A stretch of DNA of 64,000 nt from CADCTQ01 sp963844325 (GTDB lineage: Bacteria; Bacteroidota; Bacteroidia; Cytophagales; 172606-1), in assembly GCA_963844325.1 (NCBI GenBank), contig CAWJNV010000001.1:2170001-2234000 (forward strand). Direction: 5' to 3'. The position numbers and the translations under genes were made by a program. The notes under the pieces are model-generated. The model had not been told where the DNA came from. It saw nothing but the letters and a program-made list of their open reading frames with translations, and searched no databases. Shown one piece after another: positions 25,429-33,966 of this stretch. The number at the start of each line of letters is the position of its first letter. Position 1 is the first letter of the stretch.

Positions 25429-26682
25429 ATGAAAAAGGCTCTGCTGCAACTGCTCCTTGCCGCCCTGGTCGCGGGGACGGCCTGCCAAACCGATACCCAA
25501 AAACCCTCACTCCGCCCGGGTACGTGGCGGGCCGAAATCCGGTCGCCGGGGGGTGAACTGCCTTTCGGCCTGGACCTGGACAAACTGGACGATACGACGT
25601 TCCTGGTGCACGCCCTCAACGGCGCCGAACGGCTGCAACTGGACACGGCCCACGTCCGCGGCGACACGCTGCACATACCCATCGATATCTTCGATTCGGA
25701 ACTGGTAGCGGCCGTGGGCGACAGTACGCTGCGGGGCCGTTACACCCGCTACAACGCCGGGAAGTGGGCCTACGATCTGCCCTTTTCGGCCCGCTTCGGG
25801 CAAACGTTCCGTTTTACCCCCACCCAGGCGCAGCCGGCCGCCGACCTGTCGGGCAACTGGGCCGTAACGTTCCGCAGCGAAAAAGACTCCACGCGGGCCG
25901 TAGGCGTGTTCAAGCAGCAGGGCAACGACCTCACGGGTACGTTCCTGACGCCCACCGGCGACTACCGCTACCTGGCCGGGCAGGTGGAGGGCAACCAACT
26001 GAAACTGTCCACGTTCGACGGTTCGCACGTGTACCTGTTCAAGGCAACCCTCGACAGTTCGCGCAACCGGCTGGTAGGCGAATTCTGGTCGGGCGCCAAG
26101 GGCTACAAGAAGTGGACCGCCCTGCGCGATGACAAGGCGGCCCTGCCCGACGCCAATGCCCTGGCCTACCTCAAAAAGGGCTACGACCGCATTGACTTCA
26201 CGTTCCCCGACCTCACCGGCAAGCCGGTTTCGCTGAGCGACCCCAAGTTCCGCAACAAGGTGGTGGTCGTGCAGATCATGGGAAGCTGGTGCCCCAACTG
26301 CATGGACGAGACCAACTTCCTGGCCCCCTGGTACGACAAGAACAAAAGCCGCGGCGTGGAGATCGTGGGGCTGTCGTACGAGAAAGTGCCGACCCTGGCA
26401 GCCTCGGGGCCGAAGCTGGAACGGATGAAAAAACGCATGAACGTTGGGTACGACGTGCTGCTGGCCGGCTTCCACACCACCGACTCGGTGGCCGCCTCGC
26501 TGCCCATGATCGAGAAAGTTCTGGCCTTCCCCACCACCATCTTCATTGACAAGCAGGGCAAAGTGCGGCGCATCCACACCGGCTTCAGCGGCCCCGGCAC
26601 GGGCAAGTACTACGACGAATTCGTGGAGGAGTTCAACCAGTTCATGGACAAACTCCTGGCCGAAGGGGCTCCCAGTGCGTAA
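25429..26682 (+). CDS. TlpA-like thioredoxin-fold lipoprotein (417 aa)
   Basis: Exported redox protein of the TlpA/ResA type. Lipoprotein signal MKKALLQLLLAALVAGTAC with the cysteine at 19. Residues about 25-240 form a beta-rich domain common in Bacteroidota TlpA proteins. The thioredoxin domain follows with the active site W287-C288-P-N-C291 in QIMGSWCPNCMDE, then the cis-proline region FPTTIFIDKQGKV. It probably reduces disulfides in periplasmic or surface partners, substrate unknown. Stands alone on the plus strand between rsmH and the coiled-coil operon. Confidence 0.9.
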   Translation: MKKALLQLLLAALVAGTACQTDTQKPSLRPGTWRAEIRSPGGELPFGLDLDKLDDTTFLVHALNGAERLQLDTAHVRGDTLHIPIDIFDSELVAAVGDSTLRGRYTRYNAGKWAYDLPFSARFGQTFRFTPTQAQPAADLSGNWAVTFRSEKDSTRAVGVFKQQGNDLTGTFLTPTGDYRYLAGQVEGNQLKLSTFDGSHVYLFKATLDSSRNRLVGEFWSGAKGYKKWTALRDDKAALPDANALAYLKKGYDRIDFTFPDLTGKPVSLSDPKFRNKVVVVQIMGSWCPNCMDETNFLAPWYDKNKSRGVEIVGLSYEKVPTLAASGPKLERMKKRMNVGYDVLLAGFHTTDSVAASLPMIEKVLAFPTTIFIDKQGKVRRIHTGFSGPGTGKYYDEFVEEFNQFMDKLLAEGAPSA

Positions 26683-26693
26683 AGGGTTCACGG

Positions 26694-27230
26694 GGTTCAC
26701 GCAAAGGCACCAAGGAGGAGCGCAAAGGCCGCAAAGAAAAAGGGGTGGTATGGGTACGACCCTCTTGCTTGTGTCGCGGTACGCGTCGCATTGCGGGCCG
26801 GCGTCGCATCGCGGGAAAGGGTCGCGTCGCGGCTCCCCTCCTCGGAGGGGTTAGGGGGTGGGTTTACTTCAATGAAGCAAGTTATATGGGGATCACCGCA
26901 AAGGAGACCCGTGCAATGGAGGTACTCACGACAGGGAGTATCCGCGTAATGGGTTTCCCCCAAAAGGGTGGGGGAAGACCATAAAGTCTGGCACCGGCGT
27001 AAGGCAGCAAGAACATCTCCCTATTCCTACGCGGGGCACCCCAGTGCGGTGATCCCTTAATAACTTGTCTCATGTAAGTAAACCCACCCCCTAACCCCTC
27101 CGAGGAGGGGAGCCGCGATGCGACGCCTTCCCGCGATGCGACGCCTTCCCGCGATGCGTACCCTATCCATACCGCTCCTTTTTCTTTGCGGCCTTTGCGC
27201 TCCTCCTTGGCGCCTTTGCGTGAACCCACT
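26694..27230. repeat. giant composite inverted repeat (about 540 bp)
   Basis: Outer arms of about 58 bases made of GCAAAG-type text (26694-26752 and 27167-27228) enclose a second pair carrying GCGTCGCATCGCGGGAA units, CTCCTCGGAGGGGTTAGG, GGGTGGGTTTACTT and GGGATCACCGCA (26780-26901 and 27045-27160). Together the arms are about 205 bases each, around a loop of about 140 bases. Everything between the TlpA-like gene and the next operon except the last 270 bases belongs to it. No transposase is encoded. Short frames inside look accidental. Confidence 0.85.
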
Positions 27231-27497
27231 TCATTGGTAAACATTTTTTTTATGCTACCCACCGGGTTACCTGCATCCCCCTCCCCCATAAAGTGCTGTA
27301 AATAAAATTTCGGGAAATCGACACGAAGAAGGCTCCCAATTCCAGGGAATGTGAGATTTGGTAAAACTTTTCCGATCCGATTGAGTACCAATAAGCTGAC
27401 GATGAGCCCCGGCCGGTTGCGCGGAAGCAGGTTTTTTGCAAACTTGTCCGGAGTCGTGCCGGCTCACGGTCCCGAAATGCACTAATGACCCGAAACC

Positions 27498-28181
27498 ATG
27501 TTCAAGAACCTTAAATCGCTTTTCATTGTCGACGAGGGAGCCCCGAAAACGGAACCGGCTCCACCGGCAGCCCCGGCCAGACCCAACGGAGCGGCTGCTC
27601 CGCCACCCGTACCGGCCGCGGTAAATACGCCGGTCCCGCCACCCCCGCCCCCGCACGCGGGCGGCGCCATTGACCAGCGCATCTTTGAATCGCTGGAAAA
27701 GGCCATGGAGGAGAACAACCAGCAGGGCTTCGACTACTTTGAGTACAAGAATTCCCTGAAAACCCTCGCGGGCATCATCCCCGACGAGGCCACCCGCTAC
27801 AAGTCGGCGTACGCCACGGCCGCCACGATGGGCCTCACCGTGGACCGGCTCCTGGAAAGCGCCGCCTTCTACAAGACGGTGCTCGAACGGGAACGCGACA
27901 ACTTCACCCGGGCGGTTAACCAGCAGGTTGACCTCAACGTGACGGCCAAGCAGAAGGATGCCGAACGGCTGCAAACGCTGATTGCCCAGAAGGCCGAACA
28001 GATTAAGCGGCTCACCGAGGAGATTGCCATGCACCAGGAGGAACTGGCAAAGGCCCAGGGCGTGATCACCGAAGCTACCTCGCGGATCGAGGCGACCAAA
28101 CACAATTTCCATTTTACCCTGGAGGCCGTCATGAACCAAATCCAGGCCGACATTCAGAACATTCAACGGTACTTACGATAA
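27498..28181 (+). CDS. coiled-coil protein with proline-rich front (227 aa), unknown function
   Basis: Not recognised as a named family. Residues 1-10 (MFKNLKSLFI) are followed by a disordered Pro/Ala stretch (18-53), a helical domain (residues 58-130) and a long coiled coil (about 135-200: QQVDLNVTAKQKDAERLQTL and onward). No signal peptide or membrane helix. It is 7 bases ahead of the membrane/coiled-coil gene and almost certainly co-translated with it, so the two proteins probably form a complex at the membrane. Confidence 0.7.
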   Translation: MFKNLKSLFIVDEGAPKTEPAPPAAPARPNGAAAPPPVPAAVNTPVPPPPPPHAGGAIDQRIFESLEKAMEENNQQGFDYFEYKNSLKTLAGIIPDEATRYKSAYATAATMGLTVDRLLESAAFYKTVLERERDNFTRAVNQQVDLNVTAKQKDAERLQTLIAQKAEQIKRLTEEIAMHQEELAKAQGVITEATSRIEATKHNFHFTLEAVMNQIQADIQNIQRYLR

Positions 28182-28188
28182 ACAAAAC

Positions 28189-29229
28189 ATGGATATGAAC
28201 GGCTTAGACAATCTGAAACCCAAATCTTTCTGGGAGCGGCCCGAGGGCACTACGGGCATGTTGTTCGGCGTGGGCATCGTAGCGGGTGCCGGCTACCTGT
28301 TGTACAAGGCGTTGCCCTACATCGTCAACATCCTCGAAAACACGCTGTACGCGGGGCTGCTCTTCGTGGGCATCGGCGCGTTGCTGTACGTGCTGCTCGA
28401 CTCCAAGTTCCGCAACCTGATCTGGTACGTGTACAAAAGCATCATGCGGGGTCTTACTGGCATCTTCGTCAACATTGACCCCATCGGCGTGCTTGAGACG
28501 TACATCGACAGCCTCAAGGACAACATCCAGAAGATGGACCGCCAGATCGGCTCCCTCCGCGGGCAGATGCGCAAGCTCAAGGACCTGATGACGCAGAACG
28601 AACAGACCATGAACGCCAGCCTCAGCCTGGCCAACCAGGCCCGTGAAAAAGGCAAACAGGCGCAGATGATCCTCAAGACGCGGAAGGCCGGCCGGATGCA
28701 GGAGTCCAACATGAAACTCGGCGACCTGTACCGCCGCATGGAAATTCTCTACCGCGTGCTGACCAAGATGTACGAGAACTCCGAAATCCTGCTCGAAGAC
28801 ATCCAGGACCAGGTGCAGGTGAAAAAGATCGAACGGGAAGCCATCCGCAACAGCCACTCGGCGATGCGTTCGGCCCTCAACATCATCACCGGCGACAAAG
28901 ACAAGCGCCAGATGTTCGACCAGGCCATGGAAGCCATTGCCGACGACGTGAGCCGCAAGGTGGGCGAAATGGAACGCTTCATGGAACTGTCGGCCAACTT
29001 CATGGACTCCATCGACCTGCAAAACGGCGTGTACGAAGAGAAGGGCCTGGAAATGCTCGAAAAGTGGGAAAAAGAGGGCGTTTCGTTCCTGCTCGGCGAC
29101 CAGAAGCAGCAGCTCATCGACCAGGGCAACAGCGGCCGTTACCTCGACCTGGAGGCCCCGGCCCAACACCCAGTGCGCCGTCCCAACTCACCCAACGACA
29201 ACCAGTACAACAAGCTGTTTGAGTTTTAA
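28189..29229 (+). CDS. two-helix membrane protein with PspA-like coiled coil (346 aa)
   Basis: Two membrane helices (about 22-44 and 51-68: GMLFGVGIVAGAGYLLYKAL and YAGLLFVGIGALLYVLL) are followed by a long cytoplasmic helical domain. In it, an opening of the kind GIFVNIDPIGVLETYIDSLK and the heptad-rich run after it resemble PspA/IM30 (ESCRT-III-like) proteins. The C-terminal 40 residues are polar and disordered. I infer a membrane-bound PspA-like role in envelope maintenance; the family name is not certain. Second gene of an operon closed by a strong terminator. Confidence 0.7.
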   Translation: MDMNGLDNLKPKSFWERPEGTTGMLFGVGIVAGAGYLLYKALPYIVNILENTLYAGLLFVGIGALLYVLLDSKFRNLIWYVYKSIMRGLTGIFVNIDPIGVLETYIDSLKDNIQKMDRQIGSLRGQMRKLKDLMTQNEQTMNASLSLANQAREKGKQAQMILKTRKAGRMQESNMKLGDLYRRMEILYRVLTKMYENSEILLEDIQDQVQVKKIEREAIRNSHSAMRSALNIITGDKDKRQMFDQAMEAIADDVSRKVGEMERFMELSANFMDSIDLQNGVYEEKGLEMLEKWEKEGVSFLLGDQKQQLIDQGNSGRYLDLEAPAQHPVRRPNSPNDNQYNKLFEF

Positions 29230-29249
29230 GGAAAACAAGCCTGCACGCA

Positions 29250-29279
29250 AAGCCCCTTCTTTCGAAGGGGCTTTTTTTG
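29250..29279 (+). terminator. rho-independent terminator of the coiled-coil operon
   Basis: AAGCCCCTTC at the left pairs with GAAGGGGCTT around a short TTTC loop, followed by a T-run to 29279. It starts 20 bases after the stop codon. Confidence 0.9.
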
Positions 29280-29302
29280 TTTGTACAACCAATAACGAAC
29301 AA

Positions 29303-29998
29303 CTACGCTTCCACCCATTCCCCCAGCACCCGCACGTATTCGGCCACGTACTGTTCCATCAGGCGGGTCTTGTATTGCAGGATGTAGCGGGGGTGGTCGA
29401 GGGGAATGATGCGTTCGAAAAACTTGTGCTCCCTGTTCAGCTTTTCGAAGTACGTGGCATTCTTGCGGCCCAGGCAAATGGCCACGCGGGGATCGGCGCC
29501 GAAGGCCGTTTGCTGCGTCAGGGATTGGATCATGGCGGGCTTCAAGGATTCGAACAGGCCCGGCTGGTCGTAGTAGTTGTAGTTCTTGCCGTCTTTGATG
29601 AGGGCCAGGGGGTACAGCGAGCCGATGTAAAAGTGCCGGTAAAACACGTCGGCCCCGCCGAGTGCTTCGATGAAGCGGTACACGTACTTGCTCGACAGCT
29701 CGGAGGTGGGCGGCAGGTCGTTGGGAATGCCGCAGTACTTGCGCAGCGCCGAGGGGTCGGTAAACGCAATGCCCGTGGCGCCGCCCCCGAACCGGCCGGG
29801 GTTAATGCCCAGGATAAACACCCGCTGGTGGGTATCGCTGAAAAACTTTTCGTAGAACTGCCGCAGCAACGGCTCTATCTCGGGCCGCCCGTACGGGTTC
29901 ATGATCTGCACCCCGGGCGGCAGCGACGCGGGCTCCTCCAGGTTGAAGAAGAAATCGAGTACTTTCTGGGCAAACGTAGGTTGGGAAACAGCAGCCAT
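29303..29998 (-). CDS. SMUG-like uracil-DNA glycosylase family protein (231 aa)
   Basis: Base-excision repair glycosylase of the SMUG branch (DUF4918-like in Bacteroidota). The front catalytic/water motif reads ILGINPGRFGGGATGIAFTDP, where GINPG corresponds to the GMNPG of SMUG1. A later HPRY (LDHPRYILQYK) corresponds to the DNA-intercalation HPSP loop. Length fits the family. Lies between the coiled-coil operon and murG on the murG strand, but 85 bases downstream of murG and with no functional tie to it. Confidence 0.85.
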   Translation of the reverse strand: MAAVSQPTFAQKVLDFFFNLEEPASLPPGVQIMNPYGRPEIEPLLRQFYEKFFSDTHQRVFILGINPGRFGGGATGIAFTDPSALRKYCGIPNDLPPTSELSSKYVYRFIEALGGADVFYRHFYIGSLYPLALIKDGKNYNYYDQPGLFESLKPAMIQSLTQQTAFGADPRVAICLGRKNATYFEKLNREHKFFERIIPLDHPRYILQYKTRLMEQYVAEYVRVLGEWVEA

Positions 29999-30083
29999 AC
30001 TGCAATGCTACGGCAATTGCCCCAATCGAAAAGCCCGCACCGCGTCTGCAAAGATGGGACTGAAACCTTTCGAAAAGCAATTT

Positions 30084-31184
30084 CTACCGGATCAGCCGCA
30101 GCACTTCTTCCGCGATCTGCGAGGCCGCGTCGGGTTTGCCCAGGTGCAGGATATTCAGCGACAATTCCTGCTTCACCCGTTCGTCGCCCAGCAAGTGCAT
30201 CACCGTGGGCACCAGTTTCTCTTTGGCCTCCGCGTCCCGCACGAGCAGCGCCGCGTGGGCGTGCACCAGGGCCATGGCATTTTTGGTCTGGTGGTCTTCG
30301 GCCACGTTGGGCGAGGGCACCAGGATGGCGGGTTTGCCGGCCAGGCACAATTCGGAAATCGACAGGGCGCCGGCCCGGGAGATCACCACGTCGGCCGCCG
30401 CGTAGGCCAGGTCCATGCGGGTAATGAAGTCATTGACCCAGATGTTGCGGGGCTGCACCGCATCCACGGCGATCTTGCAGCTTTCGAAGTAGAATTTGCC
30501 CGTCTGCCAGATCAGTTGCACCGGCGCCGCCGCCAGTTCCTTGAGGTGGGCTTTGATGCTGTCGTTGAGGGTGCGGGCCCCCAGGCTGCCGCCGATGAGG
30601 AGCACCACCGGCTTGTCGGGAGAGAGTTTGAAGAAGGAAAGTGCTTCCTGCCTTTTCTGCGGCAACTGCGCAATGTCCTGCCGCACCGGGTTGCCCGTCA
30701 TGCGGATTTTCTCCTTCGGAAAAAACTGTTCCATGTCCGGGTAAGCCACGCAGATGCGCCGGGCCCGCTTGGCGAGGAGCTTGTTGGTGAGGCCCGCGTA
30801 CGAATTCTGTTCCTGGATCAGCGTAGGGATGTTGCGCGACCCGGCCGCGTACAGCAGTGGTCCGCTGGCGTACCCGCCTACCCCCACGGCCACGTCGGGC
30901 TTGAATTCCCGCACGATCTGCCGGGCCCTCAGCAGACTTTTGATCAATTTAAAGGGAAAAGCGAGGTTTTTGAGGGTAAGCTTCCGCTGAATGCCGGCGA
31001 TGGGCAGGCCGATGATCTTGTAGCCCGCCTGCGGCACCTTCTGCATTTCCATTTTGCCCTCGGCCCCCACGAAGAGAATCTCCGCCCCCGGTTGCTGCTG
31101 CCTGATGGCGTTGGCAATGGCAATGGCCGGGTAAATGTGTCCGCCCGTACCGCCGCCGCTGATGATAATTCTTTTCTGCGCCAT
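30084..31184 (-). CDS. murG: UDP-GlcNAc--lipid I N-acetylglucosaminyltransferase
   Basis: GT28 enzyme that converts lipid I to lipid II at the inner membrane. Start at the ATG at 31184 (MAQKRIIISGGGTGGH), which puts the first glycine loop at residues 9-14; the upstream extension is not family-like. Further motifs: GVGGYASGPLLYAA, IQEQNSYAGLTNK, GGSLGARTLNDS, the donor-site DVVISRAGALSISEL, and NVAEDHQTKNAMAL. 366 residues. Downstream of ftsW on the same strand with a repeat-filled 347-base gap; separated from the main dcw block by about 5 kb. Confidence 0.96.
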   Translation of the reverse strand: MAQKRIIISGGGTGGHIYPAIAIANAIRQQQPGAEILFVGAEGKMEMQKVPQAGYKIIGLPIAGIQRKLTLKNLAFPFKLIKSLLRARQIVREFKPDVAVGVGGYASGPLLYAAGSRNIPTLIQEQNSYAGLTNKLLAKRARRICVAYPDMEQFFPKEKIRMTGNPVRQDIAQLPQKRQEALSFFKLSPDKPVVLLIGGSLGARTLNDSIKAHLKELAAAPVQLIWQTGKFYFESCKIAVDAVQPRNIWVNDFITRMDLAYAAADVVISRAGALSISELCLAGKPAILVPSPNVAEDHQTKNAMALVHAHAALLVRDAEAKEKLVPTVMHLLGDERVKQELSLNILHLGKPDAASQIAEEVLRLIR

Positions 31185-31366
31185 AATGATTCCGCCCTGA
31201 ACTGCTCGCGTAAAAAGTCCGAAAATAGACGCTTGCAATATCCGATTTATGCACGAAGAATTTGGGCAAACCGGCCTGCGTAACCTAAAGCGGCATGTAT
31301 TATTAACGGAACTTTTGCATGTAACACCTGGGGCACTTCTCCCCGGTTACCTCTTCCCGGGTAATA

Positions 31367-31499
31367 GTACACTGATCTGTCAGGATGATTATGATTTGTT
31401 AAGATAAAATCGGGCAGAAACCCAACGAATGCTTGATTCACAGCCCCTTACTCATCACCAATCATAATAAATCATAACCGTCATCATTAATCCGTGTAC
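31367..31499. repeat. imperfect inverted repeat in the ftsW-murG gap
   Basis: GTACACTGATCTGTCAGGAT (from 31367) and following TGATTATGATTTGTTA mirror the segment ending at 31499 (CATAACCGTCATCATTAATC, then CGTGTAC). Pairing is about 70%. It is clearly related in text to the perfect repeat in the treY-malQ gap. The rest of 31185-31531 shows no gene. Confidence 0.7.
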
Positions 31500-31531
31500 T
31501 ATTACCTCTCCCCGGAAGTGCCTTCCTGTCC

Positions 31532-32683
31532 CTACGAAAGCTTCTTATCCGCTTTCGCTTTGGCGAAACTTGGCTCGGCCTTTTCGCGTTCGCGGCTCAC
31601 GCTGAGGATGATGCCGATGGACATGCCCGTGAACAGCAGCGACGTACCCCCCATGCTCAGCAGGGGCAGCGGCTGACCCGTTACGGGAATGAGCCCCACG
31701 GCCACGGCCATGTTGGTAAAGGCCTGGATGACGAGGCTGAAACTGAGACCCGCCGACAGCAGTCCTCCGAAAGCCCGGTCGCTGCGCGAAACGGCCAGCA
31801 TGCCCCGGTAGAGGAAGACCAGGTACAGGACGATCACGGCGATGCCGCCCAGCAGGCCGTACTCCTCCACGATGATGGCGTAGATAAAGTCGTTGTAGGC
31901 GTTGGGCAGGATGTTGCTCTGCTCGTTGTGCCCGATGCCCTTGCCCAGCGGGCCGCCCGTGGCGATGGCAATGTACGACTGCTCCACCTGGAAAGGAATC
32001 AGCGTAGGGTCCAGGAAGCGGGTGATGCGGCCGACCACCGTTTCGAGGCGGTCCCCGGCGTAAAGGCCCACCGTAACCAGCACAAACCCGATGAGAATGA
32101 GCGAGAACAGGTACTTGACCGGCACCCGGCCGATGAACATCAGCAGCATGCAGGTGGCAAACAGCAGGAACGCCGTGGAAAAGTTGGCCAGGGCAATCAG
32201 CCCGCAGATGGCGCCGCTCCAGATCAGGATCGGGATCAGCGACTCCTTGATGTCGTCGATGTGTTGCTGCCGCTTGGCGAGCATCGCCGCAATGCTGGTG
32301 ATCAGGGCCAGCTTGGCAAGGTCCGACGGCTGGAAGGAGGAGCCGATGTACGGGATGAGAAATTGCCGGGAAGCCGAGTTGATGCTGCGGCCGAAAAAAT
32401 ACACCAGCAGCAGCAGCGGCACCGAAATCCACAGGGCCAGCCGCGACAGCTTGGCGTAGAGGCGGTAATCGACCCGGTGGGCGCCCCACATGGCCGCCAG
32501 GCTCATGATCACCAGGCCGCCGTGCTTGAACAGGTAGTACTCGGTGTTGCCCTGCATCATTTTGTAGGCCAGGGAACGGGTGGCGCTGTATACCACCAGT
32601 ACGCTCATCAGCGACAGGGCAATCACCACGCACCAGATGACGGGGTCGCCCTTAATGTTCCGATCTATCCACGCTTTGATCAT
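31532..32683 (-). CDS. ftsW: septal peptidoglycan glycosyltransferase FtsW
   Basis: SEDS-family polymerase with about ten membrane helices that works with FtsI at the septum. ATG start at 32683. Motifs: RQFLIPYIGSSFQPSDLAKLALI (the conserved periplasmic-loop/PSE-type region, here QPSD), and near the end NMAVAVGLIPVTGQPLPLLSMGGTSLL, which carries the family signature. The final stretch SREREKAEP is cytoplasmic. FtsW rather than RodA is preferred because murG follows. Confidence 0.94.
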   Translation of the reverse strand: MIKAWIDRNIKGDPVIWCVVIALSLMSVLVVYSATRSLAYKMMQGNTEYYLFKHGGLVIMSLAAMWGAHRVDYRLYAKLSRLALWISVPLLLLVYFFGRSINSASRQFLIPYIGSSFQPSDLAKLALITSIAAMLAKRQQHIDDIKESLIPILIWSGAICGLIALANFSTAFLLFATCMLLMFIGRVPVKYLFSLILIGFVLVTVGLYAGDRLETVVGRITRFLDPTLIPFQVEQSYIAIATGGPLGKGIGHNEQSNILPNAYNDFIYAIIVEEYGLLGGIAVIVLYLVFLYRGMLAVSRSDRAFGGLLSAGLSFSLVIQAFTNMAVAVGLIPVTGQPLPLLSMGGTSLLFTGMSIGIILSVSREREKAEPSFAKAKADKKLS

Positions 32684-32772
32684 ACGTCAAATATCCCACA
32701 AGACAGCGCAAAAATCAAAAGAATGAAGCCCCACCGGGCCGAATTACGGGGTGAAAAATGCTTTTTTCGGAA

Positions 32773-32806
32773 AAACCTTTCGCGTTTTCGAAAACCCGGA
32801 AGGTTT
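32773..32806 (-). terminator. terminator downstream of the DUF4421 gene
   Basis: The 17-base arms 32773-32789 and 32790-32806 pair with two mismatches. On the minus strand the stem is followed by TTCCGAAAAAAG, and its own base is T-rich. It lies 14 bases after the stop codon at 32821. Confidence 0.6.
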
Positions 32807-32820
32807 GGTTGCCGCCCACC

Positions 32821-33879
32821 CTAAAAACGGACGCCGGCAAACAGCCGCAAACTGGGGGAACTCACGGCCAGCACCAGGTCCTTCATCCGCGACGTACTGT
32901 TGTCGAGCACGAAGCCGGCGCCGCCGTAAAAAACTTCCCCGAAATACCCGGCGGCCAGCCGCATGTTGTACTTGCGGAACACCTGGCCCACGTTCTCCAC
33001 CTCGTTGTTCATGTTGTACCGCTGGTGCTGGAGGCCGAAGCCCATGAACAGCGACACCGACGCGTACAGCCGGTCGTACACGAACGTGTGGCCGTAGCCC
33101 GGCGCCAGGGCCAGGTTGTACAGGCGGGCGTAGCGGAAGTCGTTGTTGTTGTACCCCGGCAGGCGCTGCGGCGGAATGAACGCCCGGGCCTCGTTGGAAA
33201 AGTTCATGATTCCCCCCGAAGTCATCAGCAGGAACGAGCCGGCGCTTTTCATTTGCCGCTCCATCTGCGTAAAGGCGGCCCGGTACGAGAACCGGTTGTG
33301 GTTGAACACGTAGTACACGTTGCCGCCCAGCTGGAAGGCTGCCAGTTCGGGGTACCGCGGGTAAGGGTCGCCCCGCCGCCACGACTGGTCGGCCTCGTAC
33401 CCGTTGCGGACGTAGTAGCCCCGGTACCGCTGGAAAAAGACGTCGGCCCCGAACTGGTCGGCGTAGAAGGTAGTGGACCAGTCGATGATGCGGCTGTTGC
33501 CGAAGCGTTCTCTCCGTTCGTCGGAAGCGGGCAGTTTAAAGCCCAGTTCGAGGCCCAGGCGGCGGTAGTAACCGGCCACGCCCAGCGCCAGGCTGTTGGA
33601 AGGCCGGAACTGGAGGAAGGCCTGCCGCCGCGTCCGGCTCCGCAGTTCAAACTGGAGGTTGCGGGTAGACAGGACCAGCCGGCCGGTTTTCCAGTTCACG
33701 AAATCGCGGATGTACTGCCGCTTCACGGCCAGGTCGGGCTTTTGCAGAATTTCGATCTTGGGCAGTTTGGGCAGCCGGGGAAACTGCGCCAGGGCCGCCG
33801 CGTGTACGAGCAGCAGCCCGGCCAGCAGGGCCGCCCGGCCGGGCCGGAAAAGTATCTGGTGTCGTTTGGACTGTAACAT
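32821..33879 (-). CDS. DUF4421 family outer-membrane protein (352 aa)
   Basis: Exported protein with ATG start at 33879 (MLQSKRHQILFRPGRAA) and a signal peptide ending at AAALAQ. The mature part consists of alternating beta strands and ends in LRLFAGVRF, a terminal Phe typical of outer-membrane barrels. The opening DFVNWKTGRLVLSTRNLQFE followed by FRPSNSLALGVAGYY is the DUF4421 pattern. Function unknown. It has its own transcription unit between dnaN and ftsW on the same strand. Confidence 0.8.
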   Translation of the reverse strand: MLQSKRHQILFRPGRAALLAGLLLVHAAALAQFPRLPKLPKIEILQKPDLAVKRQYIRDFVNWKTGRLVLSTRNLQFELRSRTRRQAFLQFRPSNSLALGVAGYYRRLGLELGFKLPASDERRERFGNSRIIDWSTTFYADQFGADVFFQRYRGYYVRNGYEADQSWRRGDPYPRYPELAAFQLGGNVYYVFNHNRFSYRAAFTQMERQMKSAGSFLLMTSGGIMNFSNEARAFIPPQRLPGYNNNDFRYARLYNLALAPGYGHTFVYDRLYASVSLFMGFGLQHQRYNMNNEVENVGQVFRKYNMRLAAGYFGEVFYGGAGFVLDNSTSRMKDLVLAVSSPSLRLFAGVRF

Positions 33880-33889
33880 GCCGTAAAAC

Positions 33890-33923
33890 AAAAACCCCCG
33901 GCAGAAAGATGCGGAGGGTTTTT
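33890..33923 (-). terminator. terminator downstream of dnaN
   Basis: AAAAACCCCCGG pairs with CGGAGGGTTTTT around an 11-base loop with one or two mismatches. On the minus strand it ends in GGGTTTTTGTTTTAC. It also lies right upstream of the DUF4421 start, so it separates the two genes. Confidence 0.65.
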
Positions 33924-33966
33924 GGGAAAGCCAAGCCTCGGGTACGCGTAAGTTTGCGGGAGCTTT

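Noticed and set aside
26882..27391. A 169-codon minus-strand frame inside the giant inverted repeat
   Set aside because: It is translated repeat text with no domain and no conserved composition, crossing both arms and the loop.
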